A DNA stretch of 58,529 bases from JBAXXL01 sp038206725 (GCA_038206725.1 JBBRAO010000018.1:1-58529); one strand, 5' to 3'; numbered from the stretch's first letter, positions 18,132 to 27,641 are shown. Numbers and translations: made by a program. Notes: a model not told the origin generated them from the letters alone.

Positions 18132-18203
18132 GATTGTCAACAAAATTTAGGGTTCATAATCCTATTTTTTCCAAATCAACATCTTGCAATCTGTTTTCCC
18201 AAT

Positions 18204-18236
18204 AAAAAAACCCCATACAAATTTATGTATGGGGTT
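18204..18236 (-). terminator. Rho-independent terminator of paralogue B
   Basis: On the minus strand CCCCATACA (18234-18226) pairs with TGTATGGGG (18219-18211), followed by seven T. Located 65 bases past the stop of the giant gene; it separates it from the converging lon. Confidence 0.9.
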
Positions 18237-18300
18237 AGTATTATTTAGAACTGCTCTAATTTCCCAATCTACTGTTATTTGGGTTATTTTGATTAAATTC

Positions 18301-21300
18301 TTATTTAACGATTACCATTGGCATTGAAGCATTGAAACCGTTAGCATTAATTGTATAGTAGTAAACACCTGCTGAAATATTTAGCCCATTTGTATTTACA
18401 TCTAATATGTTCATACCTTTATTAGCAACACCACTAAACAATGTGCTTACTTTACGACCTGATTGGTCAATTAAAGTGATAACTGCATTATTTGTTTCCG
18501 GCATTTCGAATTTGATTTTTGTGCTACCGTTCGATGGGTTTGGTGCACAAGCGTATAAAGAATAACCGTTTTCACTGATTACTTCTACACTTCCTGCTTC
18601 GTCCCATTTAGTTACTGTTACATTGTAAACTATTTCGGTTTTATCGCAATCATTTTCTAAAACGCATTTATATTCGCCTGATTGACTTTCATTAGCACCT
18701 TCCATTACGATAGTCAACAATTTGTCGCCATCATAAATAGACCAAAGTGCTTCTTTAATCAATTCACCATTGTAATACCATTTCACTGTCAACGGTTCAG
18801 AACCTTTTATCAAGTTAACTAACAATGTTACGTTGTTACCGCGTTTTGTTGTTATGGTTGTTTCACCTGTTGCGGTTGCTGTAGGTATGTCTCGTAATTT
18901 TAAAATACCTGCGTTTGAATTTTTCGATGTAGGTACTGCAGGAATTGTTGCTACACAAACATAATTACCTTGGTCAGCTAATTGTACATCGAACACTTGT
19001 AGTTTATTTGTGTTTACACCATTGTATTTAACATTGTTCGCTAAATCTACACCATCTTTCATCCATTTGTAAGTAAGAGCAAATCCTTCAGGAACTATAG
19101 CATTGCTGATGAATACTACATCGGAACCCGGACAAGGATTTAGGTTTTCAGGATGATCGCGGAATACAACATCAGGAGTTTTTGATATTACGAATGGATC
19201 TGAATAAACAGTTCCGCATTCGCCTTCGATTTTAACAAAGTAGAAATCACCAGGTTTACAAATATCTATGTCTTTCAATTTCTTTATTGTAAAGTCAGAA
19301 GCTGTTGTTCCTGCGAAACGGCTGTCATTTTTCAGAGGTACTGAATCTTTTTTCGCCGCGTCATATTTGTACCATTGGAAAGCATCTTTGTAGAAAGGAG
19401 GTAGAATACCACGGTAGTGAACACCAACATTAAATGAATAATCTTTTCCCACAACAGCATTCACAACTTCTTTAGGTTGTTCAACAATATCCGGCATTGT
19501 TAAAGCATAAACAGGAATATTACCGGTATATTCAGTGTTTGCACCAGGACAATAAACACTGCAAGTATAAGTTGCGCTTACGGTATAATCGAATGGTTCA
19601 AATTTCAATATATGCTCAGTTTCTCCTTGTAGTAAAAGACCATCTTTGTACCATTGATATTTTGGTGTTTGGTCGGTACTTGTAGCGGCTGATACAGAAA
19701 TACCGCGGTCAGGAGCTCCCGAACAATCAATTAATTCATCTGAAAAACCAATTAGTTCTAATGTTGGGAATATAATATAAGCACCCATATAATAAGAACC
19801 GTTTTTAGCTATTCCATCAAAAGTTTTTTCTTCATAAAGAGCTTGATAACCTTCAGGCCAATTTATATTTTGTAAAGGATAGTTGAATACCAATTCATCG
19901 TGGAATTCAGTAACTTTCAAACTATAATTTGTTTTGTACATAGGGTCATCATTTCTTGCATTCTTATCTAATTGAAGTAAATCAGTTACAGTATAATAAT
20001 TCTTTCCTGATATTGTACCTAATACACCTGTTGATGATAGATAATCATTACCTTCGAGTAAAGCATCATTTTCGCTTAACATTGTAATCGCGCTTCCTGT
20101 ACCTCCGTTAACAAATAAGTTACGGGCGAGTTGATTGCTACCGTTTTGAATCTTGATTGTTTCATAAGAACCTAACGCTATAGTCGAATTATAAGCGATA
20201 AACATATTGGAGTTATTGATTTCCATAGCTCCGTTATTACCTACCAGTTCATTTAATAATATCATTCCACTTGTGTTTGATGTATAAACACAAGATAAGT
20301 TTGATGATATTCCTGTGTTATTAATATCAATTTTATTCTTTAAAACATCCATTGTATAATTAACACCATAAATCCCATATCCGTTTTCAACTGATAAAGT
20401 ATTTTCCGATAAAATAACTTTTTCTTTTGTCGGGTTACCAGGAACAAGTTGAATACCGTTTACATAAGATGTTTTGCTGGAGTTCGATAAATCGACAGTA
20501 TTGTTGCTTATTGAACCACCATCAATACCTGAGGCTAATATACCACCAATTCCTATACATTCAGTGATTGTATTATCTGTTATAACGCCCGGTGAGTAAA
20601 TCGCATCGTGAATTACTGAAATACCATATCCACCGCTATTATTACCGACTATACCTTTGATTTTATTATCTTTAATCACAGTACCGTTTTTGACAAAAAT
20701 CCCATAGTTTGTACTTTTTGAACTAGCGTTCAAAGTATTTTTAGTTATAACTCCTTCTCCAATACCCTCAGAATGAATGGCGCGGTTTGTAAATGAATTG
20801 AATATGTTTTGGTCAATTACTAAACCTTTGGAGTTGTTTAGGGAATTGATTAACACCAAACTCATTGCACCGTTGTTAAAGATATTTTTATAATATCTGT
20901 GGTTATTCATTTGGCTGGCTTGACAGTCAATCATACTAAATTTATATGCCGTTTGGTCAATAATATTCATACCGTTGAAAGTATTATTCTCAAAAGTGTA
21001 ATTATCAACATTACCACGTAACATAAAGATTCTTGCGCCCCAACCACTTGGATTAGTTGCACTAAAAATTAAATTTCTAAATGTAACGTTTGAAATATTA
21101 TTTATGTACCAAGTATAATTCGATGAGTTGGAAGCGGCTGTTATAGTAACATCGCCTGTTGTAGCAGGATCACGCTCGAAAATAAAGTTAACTTTGCCGA
21201 CAGAGAAATTATTCATAGTAAATGGTCCGGTATAAGTACCCGGTCTGAGTCTTAATACAAAGTCTCCACTACCAACAACTCCCGTGCTATTAATCATATT

Positions 21301-22356
21301 AGTAGCGTCTGACAGAGTTTTGAAATCATAACTTGTACCGCCAACATAATATATACCGACGCTTAGAGGCATTGTTGCCCAAAAAGTTGGAGCGGCGTCG
21401 TTGCTTGCATTTCCATCGTCACTATAATTTGGATACTGTGAATATGCCGAAATGGAATATTTAGTTACAACACCTTTGGATTTGAAGTTATAATTGCCCA
21501 ATGTTACTTCTTGTTCTTGACCACCTTCTAAATAACCATACCAATAGTAAGGTGTTTGGTTTACTCCGTCAACAGCCCAATTTATTTGACAATATGTCAG
21601 CGCTTCCACATCGGCGGCGGCATAATTGTGCAAGATTGCTTTTACTGCTTGATTGCCTGGTAATAATGGATTTGTTGGAGCAGATATTTTTGTTAAACCA
21701 ATGTCAAAACCGGCTTTGATATCCATAATATAATCCTTTGCTTCGCCGTAATAAGAATTACAAGCATCAAAAGTACCCTCACCACCATCAATATAAGCAT
21801 AATCGCAAACTATGCGCACGGTTGTTTGACCGCTTCTTGCATCGCTCGGAATATATACTACGAATATTTCTTCGTTATCACTACCCTGATTATCATATTG
21901 ACCGGCTAATTCGGAATATTCATCGAAATACCCATCTTGATTAAAGTCTATATAGACTTTAATATCCATCGGATAGTTAGGTGTAAAATTAGCACCCTCG
22001 TCAATAGGATTATCATAGTCTTCGTAAATGTAAGCGGCACCGGCTACAACATACATTGTATATTGCTTCCCTTTCTCGGCGTACATATACTGATTATTCC
22101 AATCTATGTCTTTATAACCGTAAAAATTTGGACTATTATACCAATAAAAGTTGCCGTTATCATCGCGTGGGAAATCCCATCTTTGAATTACATTGCCATC
22201 AAATCTGACAAAATTAAGTGCCATATTATTTCCGTCCCAACCGTACTGGGTGTAGAAATCACAATAGGACTTAGCACCTGTGATTGCGAAAAACATTAGA
22301 ACAAAACCGACAAGAATTGTCTTGAGTCCTAAGCTACCTAATAAAGGTCTTTTCAT
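18301..22356 (-). CDS. Giant T9SS-secreted surface protein: GEVED, beta-helix, Ig-like domains (paralogue B)
   Basis: 1351 residues with the same architecture as the protein at 4855-8919: signal peptide (LGLKTILVGFVLMFFAITGAKS), a GEVED-type domain ending SYYGEAKDYIMDI (about 210), a CARDB-like domain, an Asn-rich right-handed beta-helix, Ig-like domains with QWYKDG and KWYYNGEL, and a T9SS type A sorting domain starting ACAPNPSNGSTKIKF and ending MVIVK. Nearly all residues agree with paralogue A from about 870 to the end, but only a minority agree across the first 200. The start is supported by AGGAG 8 bases before the ATG, a stronger ribosome site than paralogue A has. Function is inferred only as surface binding. 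Confidence 0.9.
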   Translation of the reverse strand: MKRPLLGSLGLKTILVGFVLMFFAITGAKSYCDFYTQYGWDGNNMALNFVRFDGNVIQRWDFPRDDNGNFYWYNSPNFYGYKDIDWNNQYMYAEKGKQYTMYVVAGAAYIYEDYDNPIDEGANFTPNYPMDIKVYIDFNQDGYFDEYSELAGQYDNQGSDNEEIFVVYIPSDARSGQTTVRIVCDYAYIDGGEGTFDACNSYYGEAKDYIMDIKAGFDIGLTKISAPTNPLLPGNQAVKAILHNYAAADVEALTYCQINWAVDGVNQTPYYWYGYLEGGQEQEVTLGNYNFKSKGVVTKYSISAYSQYPNYSDDGNASNDAAPTFWATMPLSVGIYYVGGTSYDFKTLSDATNMINSTGVVGSGDFVLRLRPGTYTGPFTMNNFSVGKVNFIFERDPATTGDVTITAASNSSNYTWYINNISNVTFRNLIFSATNPSGWGARIFMLRGNVDNYTFENNTFNGMNIIDQTAYKFSMIDCQASQMNNHRYYKNIFNNGAMSLVLINSLNNSKGLVIDQNIFNSFTNRAIHSEGIGEGVITKNTLNASSKSTNYGIFVKNGTVIKDNKIKGIVGNNSGGYGISVIHDAIYSPGVITDNTITECIGIGGILASGIDGGSISNNTVDLSNSSKTSYVNGIQLVPGNPTKEKVILSENTLSVENGYGIYGVNYTMDVLKNKIDINNTGISSNLSCVYTSNTSGMILLNELVGNNGAMEINNSNMFIAYNSTIALGSYETIKIQNGSNQLARNLFVNGGTGSAITMLSENDALLEGNDYLSSTGVLGTISGKNYYTVTDLLQLDKNARNDDPMYKTNYSLKVTEFHDELVFNYPLQNINWPEGYQALYEEKTFDGIAKNGSYYMGAYIIFPTLELIGFSDELIDCSGAPDRGISVSAATSTDQTPKYQWYKDGLLLQGETEHILKFEPFDYTVSATYTCSVYCPGANTEYTGNIPVYALTMPDIVEQPKEVVNAVVGKDYSFNVGVHYRGILPPFYKDAFQWYKYDAAKKDSVPLKNDSRFAGTTASDFTIKKLKDIDICKPGDFYFVKIEGECGTVYSDPFVISKTPDVVFRDHPENLNPCPGSDVVFISNAIVPEGFALTYKWMKDGVDLANNVKYNGVNTNKLQVFDVQLADQGNYVCVATIPAVPTSKNSNAGILKLRDIPTATATGETTITTKRGNNVTLLVNLIKGSEPLTVKWYYNGELIKEALWSIYDGDKLLTIVMEGANESQSGEYKCVLENDCDKTEIVYNVTVTKWDEAGSVEVISENGYSLYACAPNPSNGSTKIKFEMPETNNAVITLIDQSGRKVSTLFSGVANKGMNILDVNTNGLNISAGVYYYTINANGFNASMPMVIVK

Positions 22357-22721
22357 AACTCATCTCCTAAATTCAAAAAAAAAATTATTATTTCAATATA
22401 ACAAAAAAGTAAAATTAAACATTTAATTTGTAATAACCAAATTTTAATTAATATTTATTAAGAATAAAATAAACAACAGTATATAATTCATTTTGTTTTT
22501 TTATAATTAACCTGATGTGCAAAAAATTTAAAAACATAAACAAATGATAATTAAAACTGCAAATGCTTTTATATGAAATGTTTATAAAACCTATAATCTA
22601 TTTTAGCATAGAATTAACTTGGGGTTTCTTTACTAAAAAATCTTTTTGATAATTACTAGTTAGCTGGTCCTAGGAGATGGGAAAAAAAGGTTACTTAGGG
22701 GTGGATTTTTACCTCATTTGA
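22357..22721. other. AT-rich spacer upstream of paralogue B
   Basis: About 365 bases between the start of the giant gene and the 3' end of the HAD phosphatase gene, both on the minus strand. Very AT-rich, no ORF or RNA gene that I can support. It must hold the promoter of paralogue B; no exact TAnnTTTG was found. Confidence 0.45.
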
Positions 22722-22752
22722 CTCATCGGACAACTTGAAGTTATCCGATGAG
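22722..22752 (-). terminator. Terminator hairpin overlapping the stop of the HAD phosphatase gene
   Basis: CTCATCGGATAACTT (22752-22738, which includes the last codons CTC ATC GGA and the stop TAA) pairs with AAGTTGTCCGATGAG (22736-22722), 15 pairs with one wobble. The T-run after it is weak. The same stem core CTCATC(C)GATGA recurs in two other terminators here. Confidence 0.65.
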
Positions 22753-23283
22753 ATTATTTTGGATTAGATATTTCAACATTTCTGTCATATTTGGAAATAC
22801 ATAATCGGCTGATGGAGGTTTGGATTCATTACTGATGAATACAGTTTTGCAGGAGGCTTTTTTACCTGCAATAGTATCGTTTTCGCTATCGCCGACCATC
22901 CAAGAGTCTGTAAGCGAGATGTTTAGCTTATCGGCGGCATCAAGTATCATACCCGGTTCGGGTTTTCGACGTTTCGAACCAGTAGCCGCTAAATCGGGAC
23001 AATATTCTATATGGTCGAACATTGTCCCAGTTTGATTAAATATATTTTCCTGTAAATGGCTGTGAACAAGAGATATATCGTCGTGATTGTAGATACCTTT
23101 ACCTATACCCTGTTGGTTGGTTATAAGAACTAATAGGTAGCCCAGATCCTTTATTTTTTTCAGCACTTCATAAACTTCTTCGAATATATGCAGTTCTTCT
23201 GTATTTGTAACATATCTGTCAACTATCCTATAGTTTATCACACCATCTCTATCAAAAAAGAAAGCTTTATTTTTTTGCATCAT
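22741..23283 (-). CDS. gmhB: HAD-family phosphatase, GmhB-like (heptose 1,7-bisphosphate 7-phosphatase / histidinol-phosphatase type)
   Basis: A 180-residue cytosolic phosphatase of the HAD-IIIA type. Motif I is FFDRDGVIN with the nucleophile and acid Asp; motif II LITNQQGIGKG; motif III RRKPEPGM; motif IV WMVGDSENDTIAGKKA. The zinc-loop cysteines of classical GmhB (a CxH...CxC loop) are reduced to a single Cys in YCPDLAATGSKRRKPEPG, so identity as the heptose enzyme is likely but not certain; D,D-heptose 1-phosphate or another sugar phosphate is possible. It follows mraY with a 4-base ATGA overlap, which suggests coupled translation. gmhA lies elsewhere in the window. Confidence 0.75.
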   Translation of the reverse strand: MMQKNKAFFFDRDGVINYRIVDRYVTNTEELHIFEEVYEVLKKIKDLGYLLVLITNQQGIGKGIYNHDDISLVHSHLQENIFNQTGTMFDHIEYCPDLAATGSKRRKPEPGMILDAADKLNISLTDSWMVGDSENDTIAGKKASCKTVFISNESKPPSADYVFPNMTEMLKYLIQNNLIG

Positions 23284-24410
23284 CTAACCTTGAATGTAGC
23301 CATAGTAATAATAGCTAACATAATTGCAACAATATAAAACCGAACGACAATCGTTGATTCGTGCCAACCGGATTTTTCGAAATGATGATGGATGGGAGCA
23401 ATTTTGAACATTCGTTTCCCCTCGCCATATTTTTTCTTGGTGTATTTGAAGTACGAAACCTGTAAGATTACAGAGATGGTTTCGGCAAAAAATACGCCGC
23501 CTACTATCGGAATTAGAAGTTCTTTTTTCAACAATATCATCAATGCTCCAATTGCTCCGCCCAAGGCTAGTGAACCAGTATCACCCATAAATATTTTAGC
23601 CGGATAGGTATTATACCAAAGAAATCCCAATGAAGCTCCTACCAATGCCCCAGTGAAAATTACTAATTCTCCCGAACCTTTTAAATAAATTATATTCAAA
23701 TAGTCAGCAAAACGGTAGTTACCTGTTACATAAGCAACAACAGTAATCGCTAAAGCCGCTATACCAACCGTCCCGATTGATAATCCGTCCAATCCGTCAG
23801 TCAAATTAACCGCATTACTCGTAGCTGTAAGAATAAATATAACTATTGGTATATAAAGCAATCCAAAATCTATTGATAAATTTTTAGCAAAAGGTACGGT
23901 GGATAAAGTATTTACTTTGTCGAAACCCTGATAAAATAAATCGGGAAAGAAATAGATAACACCACCTAAAAGTAAACCAATCAAAACTTGTCCGACAATT
24001 TTATATTTTCCGATAAGACCTTTTTTCTTCTTTTTGACAACCTTCAGATAATCATCAACAAATCCAACAAAACCTAACCATAAAGTAGTTATCACAATTA
24101 ATATTATGAAAGCATTATTTATTGGTGCGAAAAGTAAAGTTGGTATTATCAGCGAAGCCAAGACTATAAAACCACCCATAGTTGGTGTACCGGCTTTTTC
24201 AGAATGATGTCCGATTGACTGCAATTCTGACTTCGCTTGCTCGCCTATTAAGCGGTTCCGCATTAGTTTTATTATTTTCGGACCGAACACAAAGCTGATA
24301 AGCAAGGCTGTTATTGCCGCGCTGGCGGCGCGAAATACGATTGAATTCATCAGTCCTATTCCGGGAATATCATAGAATTCCTTCAGGTAATTAAATAAAT
24401 GATATAACAT
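23280..24410 (-). CDS. mraY: Phospho-N-acetylmuramoyl-pentapeptide transferase
   Basis: Makes lipid I from UDP-MurNAc-pentapeptide and undecaprenyl phosphate at the inner membrane in peptidoglycan synthesis. About 376 residues and ten membrane helices. Family signatures: AGTPTMGGF near the N-terminus, VDDYLKVVKKKKKGL with the magnesium-binding DDxxK, NLTDGLDGLSIG, MGDTGSLALGG and IHHHFEKSGWHE. I chose the ATG at 24410 (MLYHLFNYLKEF), the normal MraY beginning; the open frame extends 21 residues upstream. It is not in a dcw cell-wall cluster: its only partner is the HAD phosphatase gene, overlapped by ATGA. Confidence 0.96.
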   Translation of the reverse strand: MLYHLFNYLKEFYDIPGIGLMNSIVFRAASAAITALLISFVFGPKIIKLMRNRLIGEQAKSELQSIGHHSEKAGTPTMGGFIVLASLIIPTLLFAPINNAFIILIVITTLWLGFVGFVDDYLKVVKKKKKGLIGKYKIVGQVLIGLLLGGVIYFFPDLFYQGFDKVNTLSTVPFAKNLSIDFGLLYIPIVIFILTATSNAVNLTDGLDGLSIGTVGIAALAITVVAYVTGNYRFADYLNIIYLKGSGELVIFTGALVGASLGFLWYNTYPAKIFMGDTGSLALGGAIGALMILLKKELLIPIVGGVFFAETISVILQVSYFKYTKKKYGEGKRMFKIAPIHHHFEKSGWHESTIVVRFYIVAIMLAIITMATFKVR

Positions 24411-24581
24411 ATAATCAGTTTTTTGTAAAACAACAATATTAATTATGTAAAAATAACTAAAAATGAAAAACATTCAAATTATTTGATTTATATTAGGAAA
24501 AAATACAGAATTAATTCAGAATGTAAAATTTTTCATAATATAATTCGTTTCAATTCTGTAATACAAATTTAAGTACAAGAT

Positions 24582-25247
24582 ATGATGAAAATTTTAGCAA
24601 TTAATGGCTTTCACGATGACAAAGAACCGGCTTTGCATTCTATTCTAAATTCTTTTTTGGACGGTGCCAAAGAAAATGGCGCTCAAATAAAAAATTTGAA
24701 TTTAACCGAGTATTCTATCAAACCGTGTCTCGGGTGTTTTGAAAAAATGGATTTCACATCTAAAAGCGACCAATGCTACCAAGATGATGATATGAATCGA
24801 ATTTATCCAGAGCTTAATGATTCCGATGTATGGGTGTTTACATTCCCTTATACATTTTGCGGAGGAAATAAAGACTTATTTAACTTTCTGGACAGATTCG
24901 AACCGCTTTTACATATAGATAATGTTACGGCACGAAACAATTCTCGTGGTAAAGTCGTAGTTATATCTACGTGCTCTTTCTGGGACGAAGCAACCTACTA
25001 TCCAATGGTAGAGCAATTCAAAGATTTTTGCGCAATTTACGGTATGGATTTCGCTGGAGCTTTAGTAAGACCCGATACAACAATGTTAAATCATTTATCG
25101 AGCGATGACGAAGAGATTAGCGAGATTCTACAATCCGCAAAACGAGCTGGCGCTCATATTATCAATAATGATACTATACCGGAGATTATCATAACTGGTA
25201 TTAGACACGATTTAAAAGAAAGAAAGAAAATTTATATCAATAATTAA
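24582..25247 (+). CDS. Flavodoxin-like NAD(P)H-dependent FMN reductase family protein
   Basis: 221 residues with a flavodoxin fold: beta strand MKILAINGF followed by a helix; a NLTEYSIKPCLGCFEKMD segment with the Cys pair typical of iron-sulfur flavoprotein-like and NADPH-dependent FMN reductases; then SDVWVFTFPYTFCGGNKDLFNFLDRF, matching the strand-loop that contacts the flavin ring. The usual phosphate-loop GSPRxxGNT is replaced by GFHDDKEPAL. The natural substrate is unknown; quinone or flavin reduction is the family norm. Possibly cotranscribed with the lipoprotein 11 bases downstream. Confidence 0.8.
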   Translation: MMKILAINGFHDDKEPALHSILNSFLDGAKENGAQIKNLNLTEYSIKPCLGCFEKMDFTSKSDQCYQDDDMNRIYPELNDSDVWVFTFPYTFCGGNKDLFNFLDRFEPLLHIDNVTARNNSRGKVVVISTCSFWDEATYYPMVEQFKDFCAIYGMDFAGALVRPDTTMLNHLSSDDEEISEILQSAKRAGAHIINNDTIPEIIITGIRHDLKERKKIYINN

Positions 25248-25258
25248 GAGAGATACTT

Positions 25259-26086
25259 ATGAAAAAGTTCTTGAGTCCTGTATTATTAATTTCTGTATTA
25301 GCGATAAGTTTATTCTTATCCTCTTGCAAAGACACACCAACAAATCCAATTACTGAGCAAGAATCCAACTTCCCGAGCAAAATCGGTAATTATTGGGTTT
25401 ATCAAAACATATTAGTTGATGGAACCACAAAAATAGAAGACCCTACACAAAAATACATAGATTCTGTTTATGCGTTTGAAATGGTCAAAAATGTTGCTGA
25501 TACCGTATATAAACACAGAACAGTTATAGATGTGAAAAATGAAATGAGTTTGAATGCTACAGTAATTACTTCATTCAAGTATCAAGGCGATAAATTATAT
25601 GCTGATTTCTCTTACATTTTCCCGTCCCAAGTATCTATGTTTAACACTATGAAATCATTTATGGGCAGTACACTAACAAATATGATAATCATCGCGGATT
25701 ATAAAGCTGTTATGCCTTGGGTAATTCTACCTGAAATGACTTTAGATTCAATAAGTTTACCAATGTCAGGTGTTGCAGTGAAACTGTCAAAGATTCGTTA
25801 TTCTATAACCGGTGCCAAAGGTTTGAACTCATCTATAAATATTGGAGCAAAGACCGTCAATGCAACCGAATTCATTATTACTCATTCAATAAAAGCTAAT
25901 GCTAATATGAATGGCATTCCTATTGGTGAATTAAGCGTAAATTTAGTTATAAAATCATATTATGCTAAGAATTACGGTCTTGTGAAAAAAGTTTTAGAAC
26001 CGGCTTCGGTTCCAATTCCATTAATGGGGAACATAGCTTTGACCGATGGATATAATACAACTTTACTCCGCTATAGCATAAAATAG
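25259..26086 (+). CDS. Hypothetical lipoprotein
   Basis: 275 residues. The N-terminus is a lipoprotein signal: a basic MKK, a hydrophobic stretch and lipobox LSSC (Cys at about residue 23), followed by KDTPTNP, a spacer common in Bacteroidota lipoproteins. The rest is a single beta-rich region beginning FPSKIGNYWVYQNILVDG, a pattern seen in many uncharacterised secreted proteins of this group. No enzyme motif. Starts 11 bases after the flavodoxin-like gene and ends before a terminator at 26111. Confidence 0.8.
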   Translation: MKKFLSPVLLISVLAISLFLSSCKDTPTNPITEQESNFPSKIGNYWVYQNILVDGTTKIEDPTQKYIDSVYAFEMVKNVADTVYKHRTVIDVKNEMSLNATVITSFKYQGDKLYADFSYIFPSQVSMFNTMKSFMGSTLTNMIIIADYKAVMPWVILPEMTLDSISLPMSGVAVKLSKIRYSITGAKGLNSSINIGAKTVNATEFIITHSIKANANMNGIPIGELSVNLVIKSYYAKNYGLVKKVLEPASVPIPLMGNIALTDGYNTTLLRYSIK

Positions 26087-26110
26087 TTACTTGCTGATGA
26101 AAATTTATTC

Positions 26111-26143
26111 AAAGGAGGTTCTTAATTGAGCTTCCTTTTTTTT
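26111..26143 (+). terminator. Terminator of the lipoprotein gene
   Basis: AAAGGAGGTTC (26111-26121) pairs with GAGCTTCCTTT (26128-26138), 11 pairs with two G-U, then a T-run to 26143. The last T residues are shared with the -33 box of serS. Confidence 0.85.
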
Positions 26144-26170
26144 GTACTTGACAGAATTTATGTAATTTTG
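26141..26170 (+). promoter_or_regulatory. serS promoter: TTTG - 18 bases - TAATTTTG
   Basis: TTTG at 26141-26144 and TAATTTTG at 26163-26170 match the Bacteroidota -33/-7 consensus with normal spacing. The predicted start of transcription is about 25 bases before the serS ATG. Confidence 0.75.
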
Positions 26171-26202
26171 AACTATATGTATTATCAAAAAATGAGAAAA
26201 CA

Positions 26203-27465
26203 ATGCTCGATTTAAGGTATATTTGCGAAAATCTGGAATTCGTAAAGCAAAATATTAGTAATAAAAATGAAAAAGCGGACATAAGCGAAATTTTAAATTT
26301 AGATAACCGCAGACGTGAAATAATAATAGAAGTTGAAAGATTGAAGAACCTTCGCAATATTGTTTCGAAGGATATTGCTGAACTGAAAAAAAACAAGCAA
26401 GATGCTGAAAAACAAATCGCTGAAATGAAAGAAGTATCCGACACGATTAAAACTATGGACGATGAACAGCGCGAGGTTGAATCTCAAATCCGTGAAATTC
26501 AAATCCGTATCCCAAACTTGACTCATCCAAGCGTTCCGATAGGAAAATCGGAAGATGATAATAAAATTGTCTATACTTGGGGCGAAAAAAAGGAAAATCC
26601 GAATGCTAAAAATCATATTGAAATAGCAAAATCTTTAGGAATAGTAGATTTTGAACGCGGAGCTAAAGTCTCTGGAGCAGGTTTCCATTTTTATAAAGGC
26701 AAGGGTGCAAAATTAGAACGTGCGTTGATAAATTATATGGTTGATTTTCACGTGGAAAAACACGGTTATACTGAGCTGATGCCGCCTTTCGTTGTTAATG
26801 ACAATTCTATGTTCGGAACTGGTCAGTTACCAAAAATGGCTGAAGATATGTATAAAAGCGATGCCGATAATATGTATTTCATTCCAACCGCCGAAGTACC
26901 GGTTACTAATTTCCATAACGGCGAAATGCTTCGTGGTGAGGATTTACCAATAAAATACACAGCCTATTCACCTTGTTTCCGTCGCGAAGCGGGAGGTTAC
27001 GGTAAAGAAGTTCGCGGTTTGCTGCGTGTTCATCAATTCAACAAAGTTGAAATGGTGAATTTCGTAAAACCGGAAGATTCGATGAACCAATTGGAAATAA
27101 TAACTTCCGAAGCTGAGGATATTTTGAAATCCTTGGGTCTGCATTACCGTAGAGTTTTGCTTTGCTCAGGTGATACAAGTTTTGCAAGCGCAATTACAAT
27201 GGATTTGGAAATATGGACACCGGGAGAAGCCAAATGGCTGGAAGTTTCGAGTTGTTCTTGCTTTACCGATTTCCAAGCTCGTCGCGCAAATATCCGTTTC
27301 AAACGCGATGTCAACGCTAAACCTGAATTTGTCCACACATTGAACGGCTCGGGTGTTGCAACTCCAAGACTGATGGTTGCCATTTTGGAAAATAACCTGC
27401 GTGAGGACGGACATATCACAATACCGGAACCATTACGTTCTTATTGCGGTTTCGACGAGATATAG
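26203..27465 (+). CDS. serS: Seryl-tRNA synthetase
   Basis: Charges tRNA-Ser (and tRNA-Sec where present) with serine. 420 residues. The N-terminal part (about 1-110) is the antiparallel coiled-coil arm, with highly charged helices containing IVSKDIAELKKNKQDAEKQ, that grips the long variable arm of the tRNA. The class II catalytic core follows with motif 2 (FRREAGGYGKEVRGLLRVHQF) shown here as FRREAGGYGKEV and LLRVHQFNKVE, and motif 3 GSGVATPRLMVAILENN. It has its own promoter (26141-26170) and terminator (27492-27519), so it is a single-gene unit. Confidence 0.97.
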   Translation: MLDLRYICENLEFVKQNISNKNEKADISEILNLDNRRREIIIEVERLKNLRNIVSKDIAELKKNKQDAEKQIAEMKEVSDTIKTMDDEQREVESQIREIQIRIPNLTHPSVPIGKSEDDNKIVYTWGEKKENPNAKNHIEIAKSLGIVDFERGAKVSGAGFHFYKGKGAKLERALINYMVDFHVEKHGYTELMPPFVVNDNSMFGTGQLPKMAEDMYKSDADNMYFIPTAEVPVTNFHNGEMLRGEDLPIKYTAYSPCFRREAGGYGKEVRGLLRVHQFNKVEMVNFVKPEDSMNQLEIITSEAEDILKSLGLHYRRVLLCSGDTSFASAITMDLEIWTPGEAKWLEVSSCSCFTDFQARRANIRFKRDVNAKPEFVHTLNGSGVATPRLMVAILENNLREDGHITIPEPLRSYCGFDEI

Positions 27466-27491
27466 GAAAGCAATTTTTGAATTGCGAATGT

Positions 27492-27519
27492 AGGGGCATA
27501 TTGAATACGCCCCTTTTTT
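27492..27519 (+). terminator. Terminator of serS, built on a palindromic repeat
   Basis: AGGGGC (27492-27497) pairs with GCCCCT around an AT-rich part that also pairs (one mismatch), then TTTTT. The GTAGGGGC edge resembles the repeats at 11049-11076 and 1267-1290. Confidence 0.75.
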
Positions 27520-27641
27520 AGCCATTCCCGATCTGAACCGGCCACCAAAGCGAAGTCGAGATGCCATTTTCGCAGGCTATAAGCCTGAAATATGCCAACA
27601 CATTGTGTAAGACCTGTGAGGAAGAAACCCACCCCGATTAA

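Noticed and set aside
27430..27632. Minus-strand ORF overlapping the 3' end of serS
   Set aside because: It antisenses serS and continues into repeat DNA; no start signal.
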